Positions 25,411 through 33,703 of a stretch of 64,000 nucleotides of DNA are shown piece after piece. The stretch comes from Millisia brevis NBRC 105863 (lineage in GTDB: Bacteria; Actinomycetota; Actinomycetes; Mycobacteriales; Mycobacteriaceae). A program made the translations under genes and the position numbers. Within the stretch, counting starts at the first letter, position 1. Each line of letters opens with the position of its first letter. Under the pieces are notes generated by a model. That model saw only the letters and a program-made list of their open reading frames with translations, was not told the origin of the DNA and searched no databases. The stretch is taken from the NCBI RefSeq assembly GCF_001552615.1, contig NZ_BCRN01000016.1, positions 85,202 through 149,201 on the forward strand, read 5' to 3'.

Positions 25411-27501
25411 GTGACCGATCCGAACGGTTTTCCCCGGCTGTACGCACGCACGCAGCGGTTCACCCTCGGGGCGCCGCGCACGATCACCGTCTCCCCCGAC
25501 GGAGCGACCGTGCTGTTCCTGCGCTCGCGCCATGCGACCGATCCGGTCACCTGTCTGTGGGCGCTCGACGTGGCCGACGGGGTCGAGCGGCTGCTGGCCG
25601 ACCCGCGCGCGATCGCCGAGGCCGAGGGCCTGGCCGACGACGACGAGCTGCCGGAGCAGGAGCGCGCCCGCCGCGAGCGCACCCGCGAACAGGCGGGCGG
25701 CATCGTCGGCTACACCACGGACGCGGCGGTCCGCACGATCGCCTTCGCCCTCTCCGGGCGCGCCTATCTGGTCGACGTCGCCGGCGCCGAACCGCCCCGG
25801 CCCATCCCCGGCGCGACCGGCATCACCGATCCGCGCGTCGACCCCACCGGTCGCGCGACCGCCTTCGTCCGCGACGGTGCGCTGCTCGTCCACGATGGCG
25901 CCGACGCTCGCACCGACGTGCTGGTCGAGCCGGAGACGCCGGGCGTGCGCTACGCCACCGCCGAGTTCATCGCGGCCGAGGAGATGAACCGCGCCCGCGG
26001 TTTCTGGTGGGCACCCGACGGCTCCGCACTGCTGGTCACCCGCGTCGACGACACCCCGGTCGACCGCTGGTACATCTCCGATCCAGCCAATCCCGGCCGG
26101 GAACCGGCGCGGATCGATTACCCCGCCGCGGGGCGCCCGAATGCGGTGGTCACCGTCGAGATCGTCGGCATCGACGGCGCCCGCACCCCGGTGCGTTGGA
26201 ACCGCGAGGCCTACGAGTACGTCGTCGACGGTCGTTGGGACGCGCACGGGCCACTGCTGACCGTTCAATCCCGCGACCAGCGCGAGGTGCTGATCCTGGC
26301 GGTCGATCCCTCGACCGGGGAGACGACCGTGCTGCACTCCGGCACCGATCCGGAATGGGTGGACATCGTCTCCGGGGTACCGGCCCGGCTGCGGGACGGC
26401 TCACTGGTGCGCGCCGGCACCTCGGACGACACCCACCGCCTCTTCGTCGACGACGTCGCGATCACCCCGGTCGGATTGCAGGTGCGCGGCGTCGGATCGG
26501 TCGGCACGGATTCGATCGTCTTCACCGCCTCCGAGGAACCGACGTCGATCACCGTGCACCGGTGGACCCGCGACGAGGGCATCACGCTACTGAGCGAGAA
26601 GAGCGGCGTCGCGGCCGCGGCGAACGGCGGCGAGACCACGGTGATCACCCAGCGCGGCCACGGCTACGTCGGCGCGATCACCCGGGTGGCACGCCCGGGC
26701 GCCACCCACATCATCGGCTCGCTCGCGGCGACGCCGGACGTGCCGACCGTCGAGATCTTCCCGGCGGGACCACGCGGGGTGCGCACTGCGGTCATCCTGC
26801 CGCGCGACCACGTTCCCGGCACGAAGCTGCCGATCCTGATGGACCCCTACGGCGGGCCGCACGCCCAGCGGGTGCTGGACTCGAGCGGGATGTATCTGAC
26901 CAGCCAGTGGTTCGCCGATCAGGGCTTCGGTGTGGTGATCGTCGACGGTCGCGGCACCCCCGGCCGCGGACCGGCCTTCGAGCGCGAGGTCGCCGGCGAC
27001 CTCGCCGCCCCGGTCCTCGAGGATCAGATCGACGGGCTGCGGGCCGCGGTCGAGCGGTTCGAGGATCTCGACCCCGGCCGGGTAGGCATCCGCGGCTGGT
27101 CGTTCGGCGGCTACCTGGCGGCGTTGGCGGTGCTGCGGGAGCCGGACGTCTTCCACACCGCGATCGCGGGCGCCCCGGTCACCGAGTGGGAGCTGTACGA
27201 CACCCACTACACCGAGCGCTACCTCGGCTCGGATACCGCGGCGCCGTCCTACCGGCGCTCGAGCCTGATCCCGGACGCACCGGCGCTGAGCCGCCCGCTG
27301 CTGTTGATCCACGGCCTCGCCGACGACAACGTCGTCATGGCCCATACGCTGCGGCTGTCCGGGGCGCTGCTCGCCGCCGGTCGACCGCACCGGGTGCTGC
27401 CGCTGACCGGGGCCACGCATATGGCCTCGGACGAGGTGGTCGCGGAAAATCTGCTGACCCTGCAGGTCGAATTCCTGCGGTCGACCCTCGGTATCGAGTG
27501 A
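25411..27501 (+). CDS. Prolyl (dipeptidyl) peptidase, S9B DPP-IV family
   Basis: 696 residues. N-terminal eight-bladed-propeller-like region (about 1-440) with the DPP-IV Glu segment (FIAAEEMNRARGFWW), then the alpha/beta-hydrolase catalytic domain: Ser564 in RGWSFGGYLA, Asp638/639 in HGLADDN and His670 in GATHMA. It releases N-terminal X-Pro dipeptides. No signal peptide, so probably cytoplasmic peptide turnover. GTG 25411 is chosen because the protein family starts there and CACACT lies 6 nt upstream. ramB follows 10 bp after the stop, implying one transcript. Confidence 0.92.
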   Translation: MTDPNGFPRLYARTQRFTLGAPRTITVSPDGATVLFLRSRHATDPVTCLWALDVADGVERLLADPRAIAEAEGLADDDELPEQERARRERTREQAGGIVGYTTDAAVRTIAFALSGRAYLVDVAGAEPPRPIPGATGITDPRVDPTGRATAFVRDGALLVHDGADARTDVLVEPETPGVRYATAEFIAAEEMNRARGFWWAPDGSALLVTRVDDTPVDRWYISDPANPGREPARIDYPAAGRPNAVVTVEIVGIDGARTPVRWNREAYEYVVDGRWDAHGPLLTVQSRDQREVLILAVDPSTGETTVLHSGTDPEWVDIVSGVPARLRDGSLVRAGTSDDTHRLFVDDVAITPVGLQVRGVGSVGTDSIVFTASEEPTSITVHRWTRDEGITLLSEKSGVAAAANGGETTVITQRGHGYVGAITRVARPGATHIIGSLAATPDVPTVEIFPAGPRGVRTAVILPRDHVPGTKLPILMDPYGGPHAQRVLDSSGMYLTSQWFADQGFGVVIVDGRGTPGRGPAFEREVAGDLAAPVLEDQIDGLRAAVERFEDLDPGRVGIRGWSFGGYLAALAVLREPDVFHTAIAGAPVTEWELYDTHYTERYLGSDTAAPSYRRSSLIPDAPALSRPLLLIHGLADDNVVMAHTLRLSGALLAAGRPHRVLPLTGATHMASDEVVAENLLTLQVEFLRSTLGIE

Positions 27502-27511
27502 CGGCGCGGCG

Positions 27512-28924
27512 ATGGCACGAACGTTCATCGGTGGCCGACTGCGCCAGCTGCGGGCCGAGCGCGGCCTGAGCCAGGCGGCGCTCGCCCGCGAACTCGAGAT
27601 CTCGGCGAGCTACCTCAATCAGCTCGAACACGACGTGCGCCCGATGACCGCGCCGGTGCTGCTGCGGATCTCGCAGGCCTTCGGCGTGCAGACCTCGTTC
27701 TTCACCTCCGCGGACGACTCCCGGCTGCTCGCCGAACTGCGCGAGGTGATGCTCGACCCGGAGGTGGGCACCACGGCGGCGCCGGAAGAGTTGGCCGATC
27801 TGGTCTCCGCGCATCCCGGGATCGCCCGCGCGATGGTCAATATGCACCGCCGGTATCGCAATACGACCGCGCAGTTGGCCGAGGCGACCGAGGATCGGTT
27901 CAGCGACGGCAGCGGCTCGGGATCGATCTCGCGGCCACACGAGGAGGTCCGCGACTACTTCTATCAGCGGCAGAACTACCTGCACGAACTCGACACCGCC
28001 GCCGAGGATCTCGCCGATCGGCTGCGCTTCCACCGCGGCGACGTCGCGGGTGAGATCGGCAAGCGGTTGCGCAATCTCTACGGGGTGAACATCGTCGAAC
28101 GGATCGACCTCGGCGAGAACGTCCTGCACCGCTTCGACCCGCGGACCCGGGTGCTGTCGATCGCTCCGCAATTGTCCAATGGGCAGAAGGTCTTTCGCTT
28201 CGCGACCGAGTTGGCCTATCTCGAGCAGGGCGACCTGATCCGCCGCCTGGTCGACGAGGGTTCCTTCACCAGCGACGAGGCCCGCGCGCTGGCCCGGATG
28301 GGTCTGGCGGGCTACTTCGCCGCCGCGACCGTGCTGCCCTATACCTCCTTCCACGATCGGGCGGAAACCTTCCGGTACGACATCGAACGGCTCTCGGCGT
28401 TCTACGCGGTCAGCTACGAGACGATCTGCCACCGTCTCTCGACGCTGCAGCGCCCGGACCTGCGCGGGGTGCCGTTCTCGTTCGTGCGCGTCGACCGGGC
28501 CGGCAATATGTCGAAGCGGCAGTCGGCCACCGGTTTCCACTTCCCGTCGAGCGGCGGCACCTGCCCGTTGTGGAACGTCTACGAGACGTTCGCCTCGCCC
28601 GGCCGGATCATGACGCAGATCGCCGAGATGCCGGACGGCCGGCGGTATCTGTGGGTGGCGCGCACCGTCGAGCGGCGCGCCCAGCGATATCGGCAACCCG
28701 GCAAGACCTTTGCCCTCGGGCTCGGCTGCGAGGTCCGCTTCGCCGGCCGGCTGGTCTACGCCGACGGCCTCAACCTCGACGACAAGCTCTCCGCCACCCC
28801 GATCGGCTCGGGCTGCCGGGTCTGCGAGCGCAACAACTGCCCACAGCGCGCCTTCCCGCCGCTCGGCCGCAGCCTGGAGATCGACGAGCATCGCAGCGCG
28901 ATCTCGCCCTATTCGCTGCACTGA
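27512..28924 (+). CDS. ramB: RamB, short-chain fatty acid metabolism regulator (ScfR family)
   Basis: 470 residues, family length. XRE helix-turn-helix about 8-62 (LRQLRAERGLSQAALARELE, SASYLNQLEHDVRP). The middle region is an IrrE/M78-like domain with a degenerate zinc motif (FATELAYLE instead of HExxH). The C-terminal ScfR domain ends in a Cys cluster, GCRVCERNNCPQRAFPP, perhaps a metal or acyl-CoA sensing site. RamB controls acetate and glyoxylate-shunt genes such as aceA. It is probably co-transcribed with the upstream peptidase gene. Its stop codon lies in an 18-bp duplication. Confidence 0.94.
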   Translation: MARTFIGGRLRQLRAERGLSQAALARELEISASYLNQLEHDVRPMTAPVLLRISQAFGVQTSFFTSADDSRLLAELREVMLDPEVGTTAAPEELADLVSAHPGIARAMVNMHRRYRNTTAQLAEATEDRFSDGSGSGSISRPHEEVRDYFYQRQNYLHELDTAAEDLADRLRFHRGDVAGEIGKRLRNLYGVNIVERIDLGENVLHRFDPRTRVLSIAPQLSNGQKVFRFATELAYLEQGDLIRRLVDEGSFTSDEARALARMGLAGYFAAATVLPYTSFHDRAETFRYDIERLSAFYAVSYETICHRLSTLQRPDLRGVPFSFVRVDRAGNMSKRQSATGFHFPSSGGTCPLWNVYETFASPGRIMTQIAEMPDGRRYLWVARTVERRAQRYRQPGKTFALGLGCEVRFAGRLVYADGLNLDDKLSATPIGSGCRVCERNNCPQRAFPPLGRSLEIDEHRSAISPYSLH

Positions 28925-28945
28925 GCCGTTTCGCTGCACTGAGCC
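28912..28945. repeat. Exact 16-bp direct repeat at ramB 3' end
   Basis: TTCGCTGCACTGAGCC occurs at 28912-28927 and 28930-28945 (period 18 bp). The first copy contains the last codons and the TGA of ramB; the second is the same segment duplicated beyond the stop. It looks like a recent small tandem duplication. Confidence 0.9.
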
Positions 28946-28951
28946 CGCCCG

Positions 28952-28966
28952 GGGTGCGCTGCACCC
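28952..28966 (+). terminator. Short hairpin after ramB
   Basis: GGGTGC-GCT-GCACCC, a perfect 6-bp GC-rich stem 28 bp after the ramB stop and just before the promoter of the next gene (TACGTT at 28974). No U-tract. A weak terminator or attenuator. Confidence 0.4.
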
Positions 28967-28985
28967 GGCCGGTTACGTTGGCCCC

Positions 28986-29567
28986 ATGAGCGAAGAGACG
29001 CCGCGCATCGCACCGGGTCGGCTGCGCCAGTTGGGCCCGTTCAATTGGGTGACGTGGCGGATCGTCTCGCTGGTGATGGGTACCGACGACGCCAAGCTGT
29101 TCTCGGTCCTCGGTCGCACCGGCGGCCTCTATCGCGGCTGGTTGTTCCACGGCGCGCATCTGATGCCCGGTGGACGCATCCCCAACCGCGAGACCGAGAT
29201 GATCATCCTGCGCGTCGCCCACCTGCGCGGCAGCGACTACGAGTTCGACCATCACACCCGCCTCGGCCGGCTGCGGGGTGTCACCGACGAGGTCCGCGAA
29301 CGGGTGATCGTGGGCCCCGACGCTCCCGACTGGTCGCCGCGCGAGCGCGCGGTGCTCACCGCCGTCGACGAGCTGGTCACCAGCAAGGATCTGAGCGACG
29401 CGACCTGGACCGGGCTGTCGGAGGTCTACGACGACCGGCGCTTGCTCGAATTCCTGCTCCTGGTCGGCCAGTACGACGGTCTGGCCACCACCCTGCACAC
29501 GCTGCGGATGCCGCGCGACCGGTTCGACCGGGCCCGCACCCTGCCACTGCCGAAACAACTGCGATAG
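28986..29567 (+). CDS. Carboxymuconolactone decarboxylase (AhpD-like fold) family protein
   Basis: 193 residues. The CMD core is visible at about 60-105: GGRIPNRETEMIILRVAHLR, then RGSDYEFDHHTRLGRLRGV. The CxxC of AhpD peroxidase partners is absent, so it is not a classical AhpD reductase; the family includes decarboxylases and proteins of unknown activity. ATG 28986 follows TACGTT by 6 nt (probably leaderless). M. tuberculosis Rv0464c has the same place next to ramB, suggesting a conserved though undefined role in this neighbourhood. Confidence 0.83.
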   Translation: MSEETPRIAPGRLRQLGPFNWVTWRIVSLVMGTDDAKLFSVLGRTGGLYRGWLFHGAHLMPGGRIPNRETEMIILRVAHLRGSDYEFDHHTRLGRLRGVTDEVRERVIVGPDAPDWSPRERAVLTAVDELVTSKDLSDATWTGLSEVYDDRRLLEFLLLVGQYDGLATTLHTLRMPRDRFDRARTLPLPKQLR

Positions 29568-29591
29568 AACCTGCCATCGCCCGGTTCGCAT

Positions 29592-29597
29592 TACACT
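29592..29597 (+). promoter_or_regulatory. -10 TACACT for ppk2
   Basis: TACACT with 8 nt to the ATG at 29606. It makes that ATG, rather than the in-frame ATG at 29600, the likely start of a leaderless message. Confidence 0.5.
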
Positions 29598-29605
29598 CGA
29601 TGCGC

Positions 29606-30448
29606 ATGGGGATTTCCGAGATCGGCACCGCACTGAAGATGCGTCCCGGCCTGAAGGTCGGCGAGATCGACTTTCGCGCCACCCCCGGCTTCTACGGCTC
29701 CAAGAACGACGGGCGCGCCGTGCAGGACGAACGCACGGCGGTGCTCTCGGACCTCCAGGAGATGCTGTACGCCAACGGCCGCACCGGCGATACCCGCTCG
29801 GTGCTGCTGATCCTGCAGGGCATGGACACCGCCGGCAAGGGCGGCATCGTCCGGCACGTCATCGGATCGGTCGATCCACAGGGCGTCGACATCGCCTCGT
29901 TCGGTGTCCCCACCGAGGAGGAGAAATCCCATCACTTCCTGTGGCGCATCGACCGGAAGTTGCCCCGCCCCGGACGGATCGGGGTCTTCGACCGCTCGCA
30001 CTACGAGGACGTTCTGATCGGGCGGGCCCGAGAGTTGGCTCCCCCGGACGTGATCGAGGCCCGCTACGCCGAGATCAACGAGTGGGAGCGGGAGCTGGTC
30101 GAGGAGCGTGGCATCACGCTGGTCAAGGTGGCGATGTTCGTCTCGCGCGACGAGCAGCGCGATCGGCTGCTCGAACGGCTCGACCGGCCGGACAAGTACT
30201 GGAAGTTCAACCCCGGAGACATCGACGAGCGCAAGCTCTGGCCGGAGTACGCCACGGCCTATCAGATCGTGCTCGACCGCACCTCGACCGACTACGCGCC
30301 GTGGAATGTCCTGCAGGCCGACCGCAAATGGTATGCGCGCCTTGCGGTTACCGATCTGCTGATCGATGCGTTGGAATCCCTGGACCTGTCCTGGCCGAAG
30401 CCGGACTTCGATCCCGCGGTCGAGCGGCGGCGCCTGCTCGAATCCTGA
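29606..30448 (+). CDS. ppk2: Polyphosphate kinase 2 family protein (PPK2)
   Basis: 280 residues. P-loop GMDTAGKGG at 72-80, FDRSHYEDVLIGR holding the Walker B Asp, and the lid RPDKYWKFNPGDIDER, all PPK2 hallmarks. It transfers phosphate between polyphosphate and nucleoside mono- or diphosphates. The single-domain length fits class I or III; class cannot be fixed by eye. Cytoplasmic. The gene ends 3 bp from the convergent DUF6882 gene. Links to storage and stress physiology (polyphosphate, lipid droplets, glyoxylate shunt) in this region are suggestive only. Confidence 0.92.
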   Translation: MGISEIGTALKMRPGLKVGEIDFRATPGFYGSKNDGRAVQDERTAVLSDLQEMLYANGRTGDTRSVLLILQGMDTAGKGGIVRHVIGSVDPQGVDIASFGVPTEEEKSHHFLWRIDRKLPRPGRIGVFDRSHYEDVLIGRARELAPPDVIEARYAEINEWERELVEERGITLVKVAMFVSRDEQRDRLLERLDRPDKYWKFNPGDIDERKLWPEYATAYQIVLDRTSTDYAPWNVLQADRKWYARLAVTDLLIDALESLDLSWPKPDFDPAVERRRLLES

Positions 30449-30451
30449 TCC

Positions 30452-31186
30452 CTAGTGGCTCGGCGAGTGCTCCGGGCCGTCGACGATGCTGCGGATCCCG
30501 GCCAGCTGGGCGGTGTCGTCGAAGGTCAATTCCGCGTGCAACCCCGGCCCGGTCAGCTCGGCCGTCGAGTTGTCCGGGGAGAAGGTGATACCGAGTCCGC
30601 GCAGCCACGCGTAGCTGCCGACGGCGCGGCGGTGATCCCGCAACCCCAGATCGACGGTGCCCTTCTGCAGCACCCGCAGCACCCGTTCGGGATCGGGCGC
30701 CGGCAGCAGGAACGACGGATGCTCGATCAGGATGGTCATGATCGCGCCCTCACCGGCGTCCATCTGGTAAGACGTCCACCGCCCGGAGAAGACCTTCGCG
30801 GCCTCGGCCAGCAGGTCGGCGACCTGCCGGGGATCCTCCGCACCGAGGTCGGCGAAGCCGATCTCCGGCTGGACCAGCGTGCCGATCCCCCGCTTGGAAC
30901 CGAACTCCCGCAGGGCGACCACCAAGCCGAACAGCGGCGCCGGCAGGTCGTCGCGCGTCGCCCAGGACCACGCCCACGACCAGGTCCGGGTCTCCGGGCT
31001 CGCCACCCCGATCACGTGCACCCGATCGGCCACCAGCGGCGGGTTGCCGGCGAACGAGGCCTGCGGTGCGGCCAGATCCAGATCGCAGGTTCGACCACCG
31101 ATGACCTCGACCAACCGCAATTGGTGCTCCAGGGACAGCAGTGCGGCATCGTCGACCATGTCGGCGAGGGTCAGCGGGGTGGTCAC
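30452..31186 (-). CDS. DUF6882-type hypothetical protein
   Basis: 244 residues. Resembles DUF6882 proteins of actinobacteria: a repeated Trp-rich element (TRTWSWAWSWAT) in the first half and IGTLVQPEIGF, RWTSYQMDAGEGAIMTILIE in the second. No membrane helix or signal peptide and no catalytic motif that I recognise. GTG 31186 lies 8 nt after TACCCT on the minus strand, consistent with a leaderless transcript. Function unknown. It faces ppk2 with only 3 bp between stop codons. Confidence 0.65.
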   Translation of the reverse strand: MTTPLTLADMVDDAALLSLEHQLRLVEVIGGRTCDLDLAAPQASFAGNPPLVADRVHVIGVASPETRTWSWAWSWATRDDLPAPLFGLVVALREFGSKRGIGTLVQPEIGFADLGAEDPRQVADLLAEAAKVFSGRWTSYQMDAGEGAIMTILIEHPSFLLPAPDPERVLRVLQKGTVDLGLRDHRRAVGSYAWLRGLGITFSPDNSTAELTGPGLHAELTFDDTAQLAGIRSIVDGPEHSPSH

Positions 31187-31273
31187 GAGGTATGAGGGTA
31201 GTCCTGTGGCGCGCGGCAACTTTCGCCCGGATCAGCCCCGACACAAAGACTGACACGTAACCGGTCTGTCCGA

Positions 31274-32230
31274 TCAGTCCGAATCGATTCCGGCGAACAG
31301 ATCGTCGGCGCCGGCCGGAGGCGCACTGCCCGCCCCGAGCACGTAGCACTCGTTCATGAACGGGCCCATGTGGTCCTCGTCGGTGAACCAGCGGATGCCC
31401 TCCTCGGTGATCTGGCTGCGGTGGGCGCGCAATGCCGCCAGCCGCCGGGACCGCCAGGGCGCACCCGCGATCCGCGCGACGATGTACCGGTTGGGGGTGC
31501 TCATCGGCGGATCGTCCGGGCCGTCCGGATCGTAGGCGGCGAAGAACGACGGCCCCTCGTCGTCCCGATCCGCGGCCGCCTCCTTGGCCACCCGAATCAT
31601 CGCGCGCATCTCGTCGGCCGGCGAGGCCGACCACAGGATCCGGTCGACCTGCCAGGCCGGTCCGAGATCGGGCCGGAAGGCCGGCGCCGCCGCGAGGGTA
31701 TAGGCGTAGTGCGTAACGCGGTGCGCCTGAATGTGATCGGGGTGACCGTAGTGCCCGAAGCTGTCGTAGGTGATCAGCACCTGCGGGCGGCGATCCCGGA
31801 TCAACGCCACCAGTTCGGTCGCCGCGACCAACAGGTCGGCCTTCCAGAAGGCGTTGTCGGGTAGGTCCTGCGCGGGGATGGCGAACCCGGTCGCCTCGTC
31901 GTAGGCCATCCCCGAATCGGAGAACCGGCCGTCGCCGCCGAGGCGGACGAAGTCGGTGACACCGAGTTGCTCCATCGCCGCCGACAACTCGCCGAGCCGG
32001 TGCCGGCCGAGCTCGGCGGGCTTGTCGCGCAGGTAGTCCAGTTCGGGCGTCACGATCTCGCCCAACTCGCCGAGGGTGCAGGTCACCAACGTGACGGCTG
32101 CGCCCTCGGCGACGTAGTGGGCCATGGTCGCCGCGCTCTGCGACGACTCGTCGTCGGGATGCGCGTGCACCAACATCAACCGGCGATCCGGCTGCGGGAC
32201 GGCCGAATCCGGCCCGTCGACCAGGGTCAC
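31274..32230 (-). CDS. mshB: Mycothiol biosynthesis deacetylase MshB
   Basis: 318 residues. AHPDDESSQ at about residue 24 and GHYGHPDHIQAH supply the zinc ligands of the LmbE/MshB family, and VTCTLGELGEI matches MshB better than the paralogue Mca. It deacetylates GlcNAc-inositol to GlcN-inositol for mycothiol, the low-molecular-weight thiol of actinobacteria. GTG 32230 lies 5 bp after the lpdA stop, so the two are translationally coupled. Pairing a thiol-pathway enzyme with a flavin disulfide oxidoreductase is sensible. Mca activity cannot be fully excluded. Confidence 0.87.
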   Translation of the reverse strand: MTLVDGPDSAVPQPDRRLMLVHAHPDDESSQSAATMAHYVAEGAAVTLVTCTLGELGEIVTPELDYLRDKPAELGRHRLGELSAAMEQLGVTDFVRLGGDGRFSDSGMAYDEATGFAIPAQDLPDNAFWKADLLVAATELVALIRDRRPQVLITYDSFGHYGHPDHIQAHRVTHYAYTLAAAPAFRPDLGPAWQVDRILWSASPADEMRAMIRVAKEAAADRDDEGPSFFAAYDPDGPDDPPMSTPNRYIVARIAGAPWRSRRLAALRAHRSQITEEGIRWFTDEDHMGPFMNECYVLGAGSAPPAGADDLFAGIDSD

Positions 32231-32235
32231 CCGCG

Positions 32236-33639
32236 TCAGAAGTTGATCATGTGACCGGCGAGGCCGTGAATGGCCTCCTGGATCGCCTCGGACAGCGTCG
32301 GGTGGGTGTGCACATTGCGCGCCACGTCGTACACGGTCAGATCCCACTTCTGGGCCAGCGTCAGCTCCGGCAGCAGTTCGGAGACGTCCGGTCCGATCAG
32401 GTGACCGCCGAGCAGTTCGCCGTGGGTGTTGTCGGAGATCAGCTTGACGAAACCGTTCGGATCGCCGAGGCCGTGCGCCTTGCCGTTCGCGGTGAACGGG
32501 AAGGTGGCGACCTTGACGTCGTAGCCCTCGTCGCGGGCCTGCTGCTCGGTCAGCCCGAAGCTGGCGACCTGCGGCTGGCAGAACGTCGCGCGCGGCATGA
32601 AGCGGTAGTCGTCGATCGGCAGGGTCTCGGCCCCACCGATCGTCTCGGCCGCGACGACACCCTGGGCCTCGGCGACGTGCGCGAGCTGCAGCTTGGCGGT
32701 GACGTCACCGATCGCGTAGATATGCGGAACCGAGGTGCGCATGACGTTGTCGATCGCGATGGCGCCGCGGTCGGTCAGGGCGACGCCGGTGTTCTCCAGG
32801 CCGTAGCCCTCGACGCGGGGGGCGAAGCCGACCGACTGCAGGACCTTGTCGACGGTGATCGTGTCGACCGAGCCGGACTTGTTGTCCTTGACGGTGACGG
32901 TGACCTTGGAGCCGTCGTCGTCGATGCTCTGCACGGCCGCGCCGGTGCGCAGCTTCACGCCGAGCTTCTTGTAGGCCTTGGCGATCTCCTTGGAGACGTC
33001 GGCATCCTCGTTCGGCAGCGCCCGGTCGAGGTACTCGACGATCGTCACGTCGACGCCGTAGTTGGCCAGCACGTAGCCGAACTCCATGCCGATCGCGCCC
33101 GCACCGACGATCACGATCGATCCCGGCAGGTCGCGGGTGAGGATCTGCTCCTCGTAGGTGACGACGTTGTCGCTCAGCGACGTGCCCGGCAGCAGCTTGG
33201 TGGTCGAGCCGGTGGCGATGATCGCGTTGTCGAACGTGATCGTCTCCTCGCCGCCCTTGGTCAGGTCGACCTTGAGGGTATTCGCGTCGACGAAGCTGCC
33301 GAGACCGTCGTACTCGGTGATCTTGTTCTTCTTCATCAGGAAGTGGACGCCCTTGACGCGGCCGTCGGCGACCTTGCGGCTGCGGTCGAAGGCGGCGCCG
33401 AAGTCGAAGGAGGCCTCCCCGGAGATACCGAAGGTCTTCGCCTCCTTCGTGAAGATGTGCGCCAACTCGGCGTTGCGCAGCAGAGCCTTCGACGGGATGC
33501 AGCCGACATTGAGGCAGACACCGCCCCAGTACTGCTTTTCGACAATGGCGACGGACAGGCCGAGCTGCGCTGCACGGATCGCGGCAACGTAACCACCGGG
33601 GCCGGCCCCGAGAACTACGACGTCATAGTGAGAAGTCAC
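32236..33639 (-). CDS. lpdA: Dihydrolipoamide dehydrogenase (E3)
   Basis: 467 residues. FAD-binding [20 protein letters not shown], the redox disulfide in [16 protein letters not shown] (about 40-50), NAD-binding [20 protein letters not shown], and the C-terminal His-Glu dyad in [12 protein letters not shown]. It reoxidises lipoyl groups of pyruvate and 2-oxoglutarate dehydrogenases and, in M. tuberculosis (LpdC), of the peroxynitrite reductase. GTG 33639 follows TAGGCT by 7 nt, probably leaderless. Upstream of mshB in the same operon and divergent from a prolyl oligopeptidase. Confidence 0.96.
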   Translation of the reverse strand: MTSHYDVVVLGAGPGGYVAAIRAAQLGLSVAIVEKQYWGGVCLNVGCIPSKALLRNAELAHIFTKEAKTFGISGEASFDFGAAFDRSRKVADGRVKGVHFLMKKNKITEYDGLGSFVDANTLKVDLTKGGEETITFDNAIIATGSTTKLLPGTSLSDNVVTYEEQILTRDLPGSIVIVGAGAIGMEFGYVLANYGVDVTIVEYLDRALPNEDADVSKEIAKAYKKLGVKLRTGAAVQSIDDDGSKVTVTVKDNKSGSVDTITVDKVLQSVGFAPRVEGYGLENTGVALTDRGAIAIDNVMRTSVPHIYAIGDVTAKLQLAHVAEAQGVVAAETIGGAETLPIDDYRFMPRATFCQPQVASFGLTEQQARDEGYDVKVATFPFTANGKAHGLGDPNGFVKLISDNTHGELLGGHLIGPDVSELLPELTLAQKWDLTVYDVARNVHTHPTLSEAIQEAIHGLAGHMINF

Positions 33640-33646
33640 GCCCCGA

Positions 33647-33652
33647 AGCCTA
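33647..33652 (-). promoter_or_regulatory. -10 TAGGCT for lpdA-mshB
   Basis: Minus-strand TAGGCT with 7 nt to the GTG at 33639. Confidence 0.5.
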
Positions 33653-33703
33653 GTACCAGGCAGCTACCGGCGTCCGGCGGTCCGGCAAGCCAGAATGGTC
33701 CCC

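Noticed and set aside
23745..27569. A very long open frame on the plus strand (over 1,200 codons) across aceA and the DPP-IV gene
   Set aside because: It is antisense or out of frame to genes with intact catalytic motifs, is Arg/Gly/Asp-rich without family signatures, and reflects GC-rich third positions.
28986..29567. Considered as an AhpD-type alkylhydroperoxidase
   Set aside because: No CxxC motif in the CMD core.
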